Shown here: positions 36,994 through 46,626 of the stretch, in pieces
Numbering within the stretch: the stretch's first letter is position 1
Layout: the number at the start of each line of letters is the position of its first letter
From: CAJQLB01 sp905479065
GTDB lineage: Bacteria; Bacteroidota; Bacteroidia; Flavobacteriales; Flavobacteriaceae
Direction of reading: 5' to 3'
Assembly (NCBI GenBank): GCA_943846735.1
Contig: OX044364.1
Span: 310,001-374,000, forward strand
DNA length: 64,000 bases
The notes under the pieces: model-generated
Told to the model about the DNA's origin: nothing
Seen by the model: the letters and a program-made list of their open reading frames with translations, nothing else
Databases searched by the model: none
Made by a program: the position numbers and the translations under genes

Positions 36994-39900
36994 ATGAATA
37001 TCCAGTCACTAAAAAAGAATCATTGTATTCTAATTTTATTGTTGTGCTTTTTTGCTCATTCAGGTGCACAAACAACATCTGTTGGAAGTGGTGGTTACAC
37101 CAATAACTTTCCCGGGACCGATGTTGCAGGAAGAAATGGGTTTCCTTCAGGATCACCGCAATTAAGTGGAAATGCTATTGGCAAACCAGTTCCTACAAAT
37201 GACTGGTGGTCAAGTCTTATTAAAGAAAACCATGCGAGTAATTTGTTTAATTATCCAATGACGATGAAAACAACCCCTGGGGGGTTGATTGTGACCTATA
37301 TTCCATGGGGAGTTATCGGTGATTCTTCACCAATTCAAGTGGGACTTACTGGTCTTAATGCTGCCCAAGCAACAGCATCGGATTATTCAGATTGGACGGT
37401 TTCAATGAATTGGAATGATGGTTCTCATGACTTAACAGCCACGGCGGGAATCGGTATGCCTTTTGTTTACTTTGAAAAAGGCGCTGCCAATGAGGTAGCT
37501 ATTACCATTAATTCGGGTACTGTCACCATTAATGACGAAATCATAATTATTGAGAATGCGAGTGCAAACGCAGATTTTATTGTTTATGCGCCCGTTGGAA
37601 GTTCTTGGTCTCAAAATGGGACAACCTTCACATCTTCTTTAAATGGTGAAAATTATTGGTCTATGGCCATGTTGCCATTAGACAATACAAGCGTTACCAC
37701 ATTAGCAAACGAATATCAAAAATATGCTTATGTATTTCCTTCCAATACCGAGGTGTCATGGGCATACAGTGAGAGCGATTCCAAGGTTCTTTCTACGTTT
37801 GTAGTTGACACTGACGTAAAAGATGGTTCTCAAACTAATACTGAGATGTTATTAGGTTTATTACCACATCAATGGGATAATCTTTCATCAGCATCTTCCA
37901 CTCCAAATGAATATAGCTACAATGGTGTTCGTGGAGAAATAAAGACCCTTAAAGGGAACGCTTTTGAAGTAGAAAACACTTTCAAAGGTATTCTACCAAC
38001 ATTACCATATGTCGCAAATTACAGTGATGGTTTTTCACCCTCAGATTTAAACGAAAAAATTTCTTTAATAGAAAATGATGAGTTAGCATCATGGACTGAT
38101 TCTTATAACGAAGGTCAGATGATGAATCGAATGATTCAGACAGCGAGAATTGCAGACCAAACAGGTGATTTAGAAGCGCGAGATAACATGGTCGCAACGA
38201 TAAAAAATCGTCTTGAGGATTGGTTACATTACCAGTCGGGTGAAGTTGCTTTTTTATTTTATTACGATGCCACTTGGTCCTCTTTATTGGGATATCCGTC
38301 AGGTCATGGACAGGACAATAACATCAATGACCATCATTTTCATTGGGGTTATTTTATTCATGCTGCTGCATTTATGGAACAATTTGAGCCAGGATGGGTC
38401 GATGAGTGGGGAGCCATGATTAATTTATTAATTCGGGATGCTGCATCTTTTGATAGAAATGATGACCAATTTCCATTTTTAAGAAATTTTAGCCCTTATG
38501 CTGGCCATAGTTGGGCAAATGGTTTTGCAACATTTCCACAAGGAAATGATCAAGAATCTACATCCGAGAGCATGCAGTTTGCCTCCTCTTTAATACATTG
38601 GGGTTCTATTATAGAAGATACTACTATTAGAGATTTAGGCATTTATATCTACACGACAGAACAATCTGCCGTTGAAGAATACTGGTTCGATATCCAAGAT
38701 CGTAATTTTCAGGCTTCAACTGCTCCCTTTTCACAAGAATATAGTGTTGTTTCGAGGGTTTGGGGGAATTCGTTTGATAATGGAACATTCTTTACATCTG
38801 ATATTGCTGCATCATATGGAATAGAATTATATCCCATGCATGCTGGATCTTTATATCTTGGTCATCATCAAGATTATGCACAGTCCTTGTGGTCAGAGAT
38901 GGCTTCAAATACTGGTATTTTATCCAATGAAGTTAATCCAAATTTGTGGCATGATACTTATTGGAAATATTTAGCACTTACTGATGCCCCAGCGGCTATA
39001 GAACTCTATAACTCTTTTCCAGACAGAAATTTAAAATTTGGTATTTCAGATGCGCAAACGTATCACTGGTTACATGCAATGAATGCGCTTGGTCCTGTTG
39101 ATGCGTCTATTACTTCTAATTATCCAATTGCGGCGGCATTTAGTAATAATGGAGACATGACCTATGTGGCTCATAATTATTCAGATAATACAATTCAAGT
39201 GTCTTTTTCAGACAATTTTGTCTTAGAAGTTCCAGCAAATTCCATGGCAACTAGTAAGGATAGTGATGCTTCAGGTGTCATATCATCAGATTTTTATCAA
39301 GCATATCCCGATGGGAGTGTCAATTTAACTGTCATAACTGATGGGACTAATATTTCAAAGGTTCAATTTTTTGATGGAACTGAGTATCTTGGAGAAGATA
39401 TCTCTGAGCCATATGAATTTCGCCCCCTAAACTTAGATTTGGGGACGCATGGTATGTATGCTAAAGTGTATCAAAATGATAGCTTTAACGTTACCAATAT
39501 TATTGATATTCAAGTTGGAGAACAAGTTCCTTATTTAGGAATACCTTTCGATGTTCCAGGTATTGTTGAGGCGGGACTTTATGATAGTTATGAAGGAGGG
39601 ATTGGACAAAACATCTCCTACTTAGACTTGAGTATTGGTAATGCAAGTGATTTTAGAATTACAGAAAATGTCGACGCAGGAACACATCCAATCGAAGGGG
39701 CTATTGTTGGGTACATAGCTGCAGGAGAATGGATAGAATATACTATAGATGTTGCAACGGCAGGAGTGTATGATTTATCGCTTCGATATGCCTCGGGAAA
39801 TAGTAATGGAGGAGGTCCTTTTTATTTTGAGATAGATGGGAATAAAATTAGTCAAGATATTGTTGTTACCACTACTAGTGATTGGGATTCATGGTCTACA

Positions 39901-41775
39901 AAAACAGCTACAAATATCGAGCTAAACAAAGGATTACATGTACTAAGATTAGTGATAACGAATGGAGAGTTTAATATCGGGAAAATGACATTTTCTTACA
40001 ATGCGCCACTTACTTACATGCCACCGTTTGCAGATGCTGGAGATAATGTTTCAGTAATTTTGCCGCAAACTACAGCTTCACTTGATGGTTCTCTAAGCAC
40101 CGATGAAGACACGGCTGTATTAACATATTTTTGGGAACAACTGTATGGACCATCAACAGTTGTCTTTTCTGATAATTCAACTGCGATGCCTGAGATATCT
40201 AATTTAGAGGCAGGTGTTTATAAAATTAAATTAACGGTCTCAGATGACGCACATTCTTCATCAAGTGATATGTTGGTAATTGTGTCTGAAAATGGCAATA
40301 CAAATCCATCAATCTCAATAACCTCACCATCGGATAATAGTAACTTTGATCAAGGTACAAGTATTTCCATTGAAGCAGTTGCGAGTGATATTGATGGTAC
40401 GATTAGTAAAGTTGAGTTTTATGACGGAACAACATTAATTGGAGAGGATGTTAGTGCACCCTTCAGCTTCTCATGGACAGACGCTACAATTGGATTACAC
40501 GATTTAACTGCAAAAGCTATTGATAATGAAGGCGGTGAGAGCACATCCTCTGCCATAAATATCACGGTGAATGAGTTGTTTTCATGTATCGAGACAGGTA
40601 CAGCAGCACAACAAGGTTCTTTCTCTGTTGGGTATAAAAGCACTTTTGAAACGGTTGGTACCGATGTAACTATTACTTTTGAGTTATTGGATACAGACAA
40701 GTTTGGAGTAGTAGCGTATTTGTGGCAAGAATCTCCATTTTCAGAGGCACCAATGGATCAAGTTTCAGGTAATATTTTTTCTAAAACACTGGGAGGTCAA
40801 ACACCTGGAGCTACCATTAGTTATGCATGTAAATTTGCATTTTCTGGAGGTTTAGCAGTCACACAGTATGTCAGCTATGTCGTGGGCTCAGATTGCAGTG
40901 GTAGTTCAGATTCTGAAGCGCCAACTAGTTTTACGGCGAATATTGGTGCTATTTTAGCAAGTTCTGTTGAATTACTGTTGGAGGCTACTGATGATTCTGG
41001 CACCATCGTTTATGACATAAGTTATGACAATGGTTCCGAAACTGTAACAGGCTCTTCAGGTAATGAAACTTCAATTTCAATCACAGCTTTAGCTCCAGAA
41101 ACAAATTATACGTTTGAGGTGACTGCATTAGATTTGGCAGGAAACATCAATTCAGAAAGTCCAATTACGTTAAATGCAACGACTGGAGTTGACGCAAGTA
41201 CAAGTTGCTCTGGCTCAGCATCTGAGGCACAACAAGGGTCTTTTGATGTTGGATATAATTATGATTTTCAAACATCTGGCAATGCCATAACATTCACTTT
41301 TGAATTACTTGATGACAAAGATGGTGTCGTAGCGTATTTGTGGGAAGAAAGTCCCTTTACAGAAACACCCATGGATAATGTGACTGGTAAAACGTTTTCA
41401 AAAACATTAAGTGGTTTCACTCCGGGCGAGCTAGTGAGTTTTGGCTGTAAATTTGCTTTTGCTGGTGGCTTAGCAGTCACAAAATATTTCACGTATGAAG
41501 TGGGAGATAATTGTTCTTTAGGAGTGGTTGATTTTGAATTAGAAAATGAATTTAAAGTTCATCCTAATCCTTCAATAGATATTTGGAATATTACGGGAAC
41601 GACCATTCCAATAAAACAAATTATTGTTTATGACTTAATCGGTAAAGAGGTTTTTACTTCACAACCTAATGAATTGCATACTGTTATAAATGGTCAAAAT
41701 TTCAGTTCAGGAATTTACTTTGCTAATTTGGTGACTTCTCAAGGTCGCTTGGTGGTTAAGTTAATTAAGGATTAA
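36994..41775 (+). CDS. T9SS-secreted multimodular GH81 endo-beta-1,3-glucanase
   Basis: A 1593-residue secreted laminarinase. Order: signal (~1-25), GH81 catalytic region (~30-740) with NDHHFHWGYFIHAA (~443-456) and the catalytic GNDQESTSES (~516-525), and an Ig-like domain (~771-843). A CBM6 (~853-1005), a PKD-like domain (~1010-1100), a second Ig-like domain (~1106-1192), a first CBM56-like domain (~1196-1302), FN3 (~1307-1398), a second CBM56-like domain (~1404-1508) and the T9SS sorting domain (~1513-1593) follow. The two CBM56-like copies share AQQGSF-VGY and VVAYLW-ESPF. It probably breaks long laminarin or fungal/algal glucan outside the cell. The CBM56 naming is from memory. Confidence 0.88.
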   Translation: MNIQSLKKNHCILILLLCFFAHSGAQTTSVGSGGYTNNFPGTDVAGRNGFPSGSPQLSGNAIGKPVPTNDWWSSLIKENHASNLFNYPMTMKTTPGGLIVTYIPWGVIGDSSPIQVGLTGLNAAQATASDYSDWTVSMNWNDGSHDLTATAGIGMPFVYFEKGAANEVAITINSGTVTINDEIIIIENASANADFIVYAPVGSSWSQNGTTFTSSLNGENYWSMAMLPLDNTSVTTLANEYQKYAYVFPSNTEVSWAYSESDSKVLSTFVVDTDVKDGSQTNTEMLLGLLPHQWDNLSSASSTPNEYSYNGVRGEIKTLKGNAFEVENTFKGILPTLPYVANYSDGFSPSDLNEKISLIENDELASWTDSYNEGQMMNRMIQTARIADQTGDLEARDNMVATIKNRLEDWLHYQSGEVAFLFYYDATWSSLLGYPSGHGQDNNINDHHFHWGYFIHAAAFMEQFEPGWVDEWGAMINLLIRDAASFDRNDDQFPFLRNFSPYAGHSWANGFATFPQGNDQESTSESMQFASSLIHWGSIIEDTTIRDLGIYIYTTEQSAVEEYWFDIQDRNFQASTAPFSQEYSVVSRVWGNSFDNGTFFTSDIAASYGIELYPMHAGSLYLGHHQDYAQSLWSEMASNTGILSNEVNPNLWHDTYWKYLALTDAPAAIELYNSFPDRNLKFGISDAQTYHWLHAMNALGPVDASITSNYPIAAAFSNNGDMTYVAHNYSDNTIQVSFSDNFVLEVPANSMATSKDSDASGVISSDFYQAYPDGSVNLTVITDGTNISKVQFFDGTEYLGEDISEPYEFRPLNLDLGTHGMYAKVYQNDSFNVTNIIDIQVGEQVPYLGIPFDVPGIVEAGLYDSYEGGIGQNISYLDLSIGNASDFRITENVDAGTHPIEGAIVGYIAAGEWIEYTIDVATAGVYDLSLRYASGNSNGGGPFYFEIDGNKISQDIVVTTTSDWDSWSTKTATNIELNKGLHVLRLVITNGEFNIGKMTFSYNAPLTYMPPFADAGDNVSVILPQTTASLDGSLSTDEDTAVLTYFWEQLYGPSTVVFSDNSTAMPEISNLEAGVYKIKLTVSDDAHSSSSDMLVIVSENGNTNPSISITSPSDNSNFDQGTSISIEAVASDIDGTISKVEFYDGTTLIGEDVSAPFSFSWTDATIGLHDLTAKAIDNEGGESTSSAINITVNELFSCIETGTAAQQGSFSVGYKSTFETVGTDVTITFELLDTDKFGVVAYLWQESPFSEAPMDQVSGNIFSKTLGGQTPGATISYACKFAFSGGLAVTQYVSYVVGSDCSGSSDSEAPTSFTANIGAILASSVELLLEATDDSGTIVYDISYDNGSETVTGSSGNETSISITALAPETNYTFEVTALDLAGNINSESPITLNATTGVDASTSCSGSASEAQQGSFDVGYNYDFQTSGNAITFTFELLDDKDGVVAYLWEESPFTETPMDNVTGKTFSKTLSGFTPGELVSFGCKFAFAGGLAVTKYFTYEVGDNCSLGVVDFELENEFKVHPNPSIDIWNITGTTIPIKQIIVYDLIGKEVFTSQPNELHTVINGQNFSSGIYFANLVTSQGRLVVKLIKD

Positions 41776-41783
41776 TACGGTCG

Positions 41784-41796
41784 GTTAAATGTTAAC
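41784..41796 (+). promoter_or_regulatory. small palindrome before the LacI gene
   Basis: GTTAA-ATG-TTAAC is a 5-3-5 palindrome inside TCGGTTAAATGTTAACA. A similar TCGGTTAAA word occurs at ~35322, just before the T9SS gene. It may be a LacI-family operator. It is weak evidence since both are AT-rich. Confidence 0.3.
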
Positions 41797-41832
41797 AAAA
41801 GAGTGTGCTGTGATGACAGTACACTCTTTTTT
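41797..41832 (+). terminator. rho-independent terminator of the GH81 gene
   Basis: The 10-base stem AAAAGAGTGT/ACACTCTTTT contains an inner CTGT/ACAG stem with a GATG loop and is followed by T residues. It is very stable and closes the laminarinase gene just before the LacI promoter box. Confidence 0.85.
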
Positions 41833-41835
41833 GTT

Positions 41836-41843
41836 TACTTTTG
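41836..41843 (+). promoter_or_regulatory. -7 box (TACTTTTG) of the LacI gene
   Basis: TACTTTTG fits TANNTTTG. The ATG at 41848 is only 4 bases downstream, so the transcript would be leaderless or nearly so. Confidence 0.45.
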
Positions 41844-41847
41844 TTTT

Positions 41848-42849
41848 ATGGTCACACTTCGACATCTTGCTGAACAACTCAATGTATCTGTATCTACCGT
41901 TTCTAAAGCGCTAAGCAATAGTGAGGAAATTAGTAAGGATACCATTGAACGTGTTAAAGCACTTGCAGATGAGCTTAATTACCAACCAAATCGCGTTGCA
42001 TTAAGTTTGAAAAATAATGAAACTAGAACGATTGGTGTTATTGTTCCAAACATATTGAATCGATTTTTTGCAAAATCGTTGTTCGGTATTGAGCAAGCCG
42101 CTGCAGAAATGGGGTATAGCATCATTACTTGTATGTCAAATGAGCTATTTGATAAAGAATGTGATAGTATTTCACTTTTATCAAATGGCAGTGTAGATGG
42201 TTTTATTGTGGCTGTGTCTGAAGAAACCCTTGTCAATAAGAAAAGCCAGCATCTTCAGCAACTCATTGATAAAAAGATTCCTTTGGTGATGTTTGATCGA
42301 AATTTGAATGATATTACCTGTGATAAGGTAGTTATTGATGATTACAAAACTACCTTTGATTTAGCAAATATGTTTATTAATCAAGGAAGAGAATGTATTG
42401 CTTTTATGAGTACTATTGATGATTTGAATGTTGGAATATTAAGAAGTACAGGGTACGAGCAAGCTATTTCGGCACATGGTCAACAAACTCCTATTAAATT
42501 GTCAATCAAAAAGGGTCTTGATTATCAAGAACAAATTAAAGAGTTTCTTCAAGAATACCCAAAAATTGATGTTATTATAGCGGCTGATAATATTTCAGGG
42601 ACTACTGCGGTCAATGTAGCATCAAGCTTAAATTATAAAATACCAAAAAATCTCAGCATTATTGGGTTTGCAGATGAGGTTGTTTCTAATCTTTCTGTCC
42701 CTAAATTATCCTACATTAATCAAAATGCAGTGAATATTGGAAGCAGTGCTTTAAGGTTAATTGTTGAAAAATTGAAAAATAAACATCTTGAAAAACCGCA
42801 CTTAAAAATAAAGATTCCGGTTGATATTGTTCATAAAGGAACAACTTAA
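41848..42849 (+). CDS. LacI-family transcriptional regulator
   Basis: A 333-residue repressor-type regulator. The N-terminal helix-turn-helix reads MVTLRHLAEQLNVSVSTVSK (1-20), with the hinge RVALSLKNNETRTIGVIVPN around 45-64. A periplasmic-binding-protein-like sugar domain follows to ~330 (GSVDGFIVAVS, VMFDRNLN, DVIIAADNISG, LSIIGFADE). ATG 41848 is chosen because it starts directly at the HTH; the upstream in-frame extension covers the terminator. As the last gene of the beta-glucan locus it probably senses a sugar or sugar phosphate in the cytoplasm and controls some of these genes, beside the membrane sensor at 10955. Confidence 0.9.
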   Translation: MVTLRHLAEQLNVSVSTVSKALSNSEEISKDTIERVKALADELNYQPNRVALSLKNNETRTIGVIVPNILNRFFAKSLFGIEQAAAEMGYSIITCMSNELFDKECDSISLLSNGSVDGFIVAVSEETLVNKKSQHLQQLIDKKIPLVMFDRNLNDITCDKVVIDDYKTTFDLANMFINQGRECIAFMSTIDDLNVGILRSTGYEQAISAHGQQTPIKLSIKKGLDYQEQIKEFLQEYPKIDVIIAADNISGTTAVNVASSLNYKIPKNLSIIGFADEVVSNLSVPKLSYINQNAVNIGSSALRLIVEKLKNKHLEKPHLKIKIPVDIVHKGTT

Positions 42850-42855
42850 ATAACA

Positions 42856-43515
42856 TCATTCTTTGTAAATACTTAAACTAGCCTTGTAACCAGTTCGAAT
42901 AAGCCATTTGTTTGAGGCGAGTAGAGAACCTTCTTCATCGTATACTTTTAGTTGCGCTGTGTTAGGACTTGAGGCGCCTTCATTGAGTGCAATAAAATTG
43001 AGAGAATTGTAGCCAGGTACTAAATCAACATCAATGACAAAATAATCACCTTTTAAAATGATGTTTGGATGAATGATGACCTTGTTTAGCATGAGCTTTA
43101 TCCTGTCACCATCAACATATTCATGATCTCTGCACTTGATTATAATGAATTTTGAAGTTGTACTTAAGCTACCTAAGTTAAAGTCTTTATTAAATTTAGA
43201 CAAGTCTTTCTGATCTTCGCCAAATTTCTGTGTGATTGTCCACGTGGGCTGTACTAAGTCACTTTTTTGAACCATGCGGACTCCTGATTTCTTTTTAAAT
43301 ACATCACGAATTTGTGTGAAATTAATCATTGGACGTATATTCTTATTTGTAAGCCCTTTTATCGGTGATAATGTTAATTGTGCATCAGCAGGTGCTTCAG
43401 CGGTTTTGTCAATAGCTTCAATTCTTAGACCACCCTTACTAACGTCATTTTGAGCCCACAAGGAGTGCGTGTTGAGAGACAATATAAATAAAACACTTAT
43501 GATGATAAATCTCAT
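42856..43515 (-). CDS. exported protein of unknown function
   Basis: A 219-residue protein with a signal peptide (~1-21, ending LWAQ). No family is recognised. The mature part is beta-rich, with a Lys-rich middle (RDVFKKKSGVRMVQKSDLV) and a C-terminal half that reads like a carboxypeptidase-regulatory/Ig fold (VIDVDLVPGYNSLNFIALNEG, LKVYDEEGSLLAS). Very similar small proteins are widespread and conserved in flavobacteria as single genes. It is convergent with LacI (6 bases apart), so it is not part of the PUL by orientation. Location: periplasm or surface. Confidence 0.6.
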   Translation of the reverse strand: MRFIIISVLFILSLNTHSLWAQNDVSKGGLRIEAIDKTAEAPADAQLTLSPIKGLTNKNIRPMINFTQIRDVFKKKSGVRMVQKSDLVQPTWTITQKFGEDQKDLSKFNKDFNLGSLSTTSKFIIIKCRDHEYVDGDRIKLMLNKVIIHPNIILKGDYFVIDVDLVPGYNSLNFIALNEGASSPNTAQLKVYDEEGSLLASNKWLIRTGYKASLSIYKE

Positions 43516-43716
43516 GGACGCATTAACTCTTATGTTGATGTCAAATATAAGCCTTTGGACCTTTGTGAAAAATCATTCGTTAACTATTAACGAAATTTTG
43601 TCTAAAATTTAATTTTATTTAACAAATTACTTTGATAGGCTACCTAAAGTTTTGATTTTAATAATGTTAAAATCTAACTCTTAGACACAATAAAAACTCA
43701 TATCTTTATCGTGTTG

Positions 43717-46623
43717 ATGAAAGCATTGTTAGATACTAAATTAGCAGACTTACAGAGCCAATTGGATGGTCAATTATACTTTGATTCTATTGTTAAAGCA
43801 CTTTATGCCACCGATGCCTCTGTTTACAGAGAATTACCTACTGCTGTAGCCTTTCCCAAAAACAAGAAAGACATCCAATCACTAATAAAATTTGTTAGTG
43901 AGAATGGACTTTCTATCATTCCAAGAGCAGCAGGAACATCTCTTGCTGGTCAATGTGTTGGAGATGGAATCGTTGTTGATACCAAATATTTTAATCAGAT
44001 TTTAGAAATCAATGCTCAGGAACAGTGGGTCAGGGTGCAACCGGGTGTTGTTCGAGATGAATTAAATCTTCTTTTAAAGTCCTATGGATTATTTTTTGGA
44101 CCAAATACATCCACTGCGAATAGGTGTATGATGGGCGGTATGGTGGGCAATAATTCCTCAGGCTCAACATCGATTGAGTATGGCACAACACGTGATCATG
44201 TCATAGAAATGACCGTCATTTTAAGCGACGGAAGTGAGGTGGTTTTTAATGCGAAATCTTCTAATGATTTTCATGAAAAGCATTGTGACACATCCTTAGA
44301 AGGTAAGTTATATCAACATATTCAAAGCGAATTATCGAACCCATCAGTAACGAGAGAAATTGATATCAATTTCCCTAAAAAAACAGTTACAAGAAGAAAT
44401 ACAGGTTATGCGATTGATGCGTTGTTAAATTCAAAGCTTTTTTCTGATAGCTCACAAGATTTTAATTTCTCTAAATTATTAACCGGTTCAGAAGGAACTT
44501 TGGCTTTTACGACTGAAATTAAACTAAATCTAGTACCATTGCCAAAGCCACATTTAGTTCTAATCGCAGCACATTTTCATTCAATAAATGAAAGTCTTCA
44601 AGCAGCGGTTCTTGCAATGAAAGACAGTCCATCAGCATGTGAGTTAATGGATAAAACGATCTTGGATTGCACAAAGGAGAATATTGAGCAACAATCCAAT
44701 CGATTTTTTATTAAAGAGAATCCCGAGGCTATTTTAATTGTTGAAGTTAGGGCAAATTCCATTGAGGAAGCAGACATTTTTGCTGATAGAATAATAAACA
44801 AATTTAAGAAAGCCAAGTTGGGTTATGAGTATCCAAAAATCACAGGTAAAAAGACCGAACGTGTCTGGAATCTGCGCAAAGCTGGTCTTGGATTATTGGC
44901 TAATATTCCCGGAGATAAAAAAGCAGTGGCATGTATAGAAGACACTGCTGTCTCCATTGAAGATTTACCGGAGTACATTACAGCTTTTACATCTTTATTG
45001 TCAACATATGGTCAAAAAGCCGTGTACTATGCACATGCAGGTGCAGGAGAGATTCATTTAAGACCCATTCTTGATTTAAAAAAATCAGAGGATGTAAAAC
45101 TTTTTAGAGAGATAAGTAGGGCCTCTGCTAAATTGGTTAAGCAATATCGCGGCTCTTTAAGTGGTGAACATGGTGATGGCAGAGTACGAGCCGAGTTTAT
45201 TCCAATAGTTGTTGGGAACAAGAATTATGAATTATTTCACAGGATTAAAAAGATTTGGGATCCAAAAAATATTTTTAATCCAGGTAAAATTGTGAATGCA
45301 AAACAGATGGATGAAAATTTGAGATACACGCCAGATGTTGAGACGCCTGAAGTCCATACAATGTTTAATTTTGAGGAAACCGGTGGTATTCTCAGGACTG
45401 TTGAAAAATGTAATGGCTCCGGTGATTGTAGAAAATTAAACTTTTCTGGTGGCACCATGTGTCCTAGTTATAGAGCGACACTTGACGAAAAGGATAGTAC
45501 CAGAGGTAGAGCAAATGTTTTACGTGACTTTTTAACCCAAAATACGAAAGCCAACCCATTTAATCATCCAGAAATTAAAGAAGCTATGGAGTTGTGTATT
45601 TCTTGTAAAGGCTGTAAGTCTGAATGTCCTTCGAATATAGATATGGCAACATTAAAAGCGGAATTTCAATTTCAATTTTATAAAAGTAATCGAAGACCCT
45701 TAAGAGATAGACTTATCGCAAGCAATGCACGCATAAATAGTGTTGTTTCAAAAATTCCACAGTTATACAATTTCTTTGCGCGTCAAAATTGGTTCAAAAA
45801 AGTTACAGGAATTTCAAAGAATCGTTCACTTCCAGAATTGCAAAAGCAAACTTTATACAAATGGTTTATAAATTATGAACAGCCCAAACATAACAGGAAA
45901 GTTTATTTGTTTTGCGATGAATACACAAATTATTACGATGTCCATATTGGTCAAAAAGCTGTACTGCTTTTAAATAATTTGGGATTTGAGGTTTTGGTGG
46001 TTCAACACAATGAAAGTGGCAGAGCCTACATATCAAAAGGATTTCTAAATAACGCTCGGGTACTAGCAAACGCAAATGTAGAACTATTTAATTCTTTGAT
46101 AACAAAAGATGTCCCGTTAATTGGTATTGAGCCTTCAGCAATTTTAAGTTTCAGAGATGAATATCCTAATTTGGTAGATAAATCTTTAAAGTCAAACGCA
46201 CTAGAATTAAGTAAGCATGTTTTTTTAATAGAAGAGTTTTTATACCATGAAATAACAGCAAATAACATTAAATTAGACGCTTTTAATACTGAGTCAAAGT
46301 CTTTGTTGCTTCATGGACACTGCCATCAAAAGGCATTATCATCAACTGATTTCACAAAAAAAATATTAGATTTCCCACAAAATTATAAAGTGACGGAAAT
46401 ACAGTCTGGTTGTTGCGGAATGGCGGGTTCGTTTGGTTATGAAGTAGAGCATTACCAGTTGAGTCAAAAAATTGCAAATCAAGTATTATTTCCCGAGTTA
46501 AAAAAAGCATCTTCAGAAATTATTGTTGTTGCTAATGGAACGAGTTGTAGACATCAAATTTATGATGGTACAGGTAAGTTAGCTAAACATCCAATTGAAG
46601 TTTTGTTTGATGCCTTAAAATGA
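43717..46623 (+). CDS. FAD-linked oxidase/Fe-S protein, D-lactate dehydrogenase-like
   Basis: A 968-residue fusion. An FAD-binding PCMH domain lies at ~35-265 (IIPRAAGTSLAGQC, GMVGNNSSGSTSIEYG) and a FAD-oxidase C-terminal domain at ~270-530 (GSLSGEHGDGRVRAEFI). A ferredoxin-like domain (~555-660, C-x3-CGSGDC style and CISCKGCKSECP) and a CCG-domain half (~690-965, GHCHQKAL, SGCCGMAGSFGYE) follow. This is the glycolate oxidase GlcD/GlcF or Dld-II type architecture, which oxidises D-lactate or another 2-hydroxyacid and passes electrons onwards. The ATG at 43717 is preferred. A -7-like TATCTTTA at 43701-43708 leaves almost no leader; GTG at 43711 is an alternative start. Confidence 0.88.
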   Translation: MKALLDTKLADLQSQLDGQLYFDSIVKALYATDASVYRELPTAVAFPKNKKDIQSLIKFVSENGLSIIPRAAGTSLAGQCVGDGIVVDTKYFNQILEINAQEQWVRVQPGVVRDELNLLLKSYGLFFGPNTSTANRCMMGGMVGNNSSGSTSIEYGTTRDHVIEMTVILSDGSEVVFNAKSSNDFHEKHCDTSLEGKLYQHIQSELSNPSVTREIDINFPKKTVTRRNTGYAIDALLNSKLFSDSSQDFNFSKLLTGSEGTLAFTTEIKLNLVPLPKPHLVLIAAHFHSINESLQAAVLAMKDSPSACELMDKTILDCTKENIEQQSNRFFIKENPEAILIVEVRANSIEEADIFADRIINKFKKAKLGYEYPKITGKKTERVWNLRKAGLGLLANIPGDKKAVACIEDTAVSIEDLPEYITAFTSLLSTYGQKAVYYAHAGAGEIHLRPILDLKKSEDVKLFREISRASAKLVKQYRGSLSGEHGDGRVRAEFIPIVVGNKNYELFHRIKKIWDPKNIFNPGKIVNAKQMDENLRYTPDVETPEVHTMFNFEETGGILRTVEKCNGSGDCRKLNFSGGTMCPSYRATLDEKDSTRGRANVLRDFLTQNTKANPFNHPEIKEAMELCISCKGCKSECPSNIDMATLKAEFQFQFYKSNRRPLRDRLIASNARINSVVSKIPQLYNFFARQNWFKKVTGISKNRSLPELQKQTLYKWFINYEQPKHNRKVYLFCDEYTNYYDVHIGQKAVLLLNNLGFEVLVVQHNESGRAYISKGFLNNARVLANANVELFNSLITKDVPLIGIEPSAILSFRDEYPNLVDKSLKSNALELSKHVFLIEEFLYHEITANNIKLDAFNTESKSLLLHGHCHQKALSSTDFTKKILDFPQNYKVTEIQSGCCGMAGSFGYEVEHYQLSQKIANQVLFPELKKASSEIIVVANGTSCRHQIYDGTGKLAKHPIEVLFDALK

Positions 46624-46626
46624 AGT

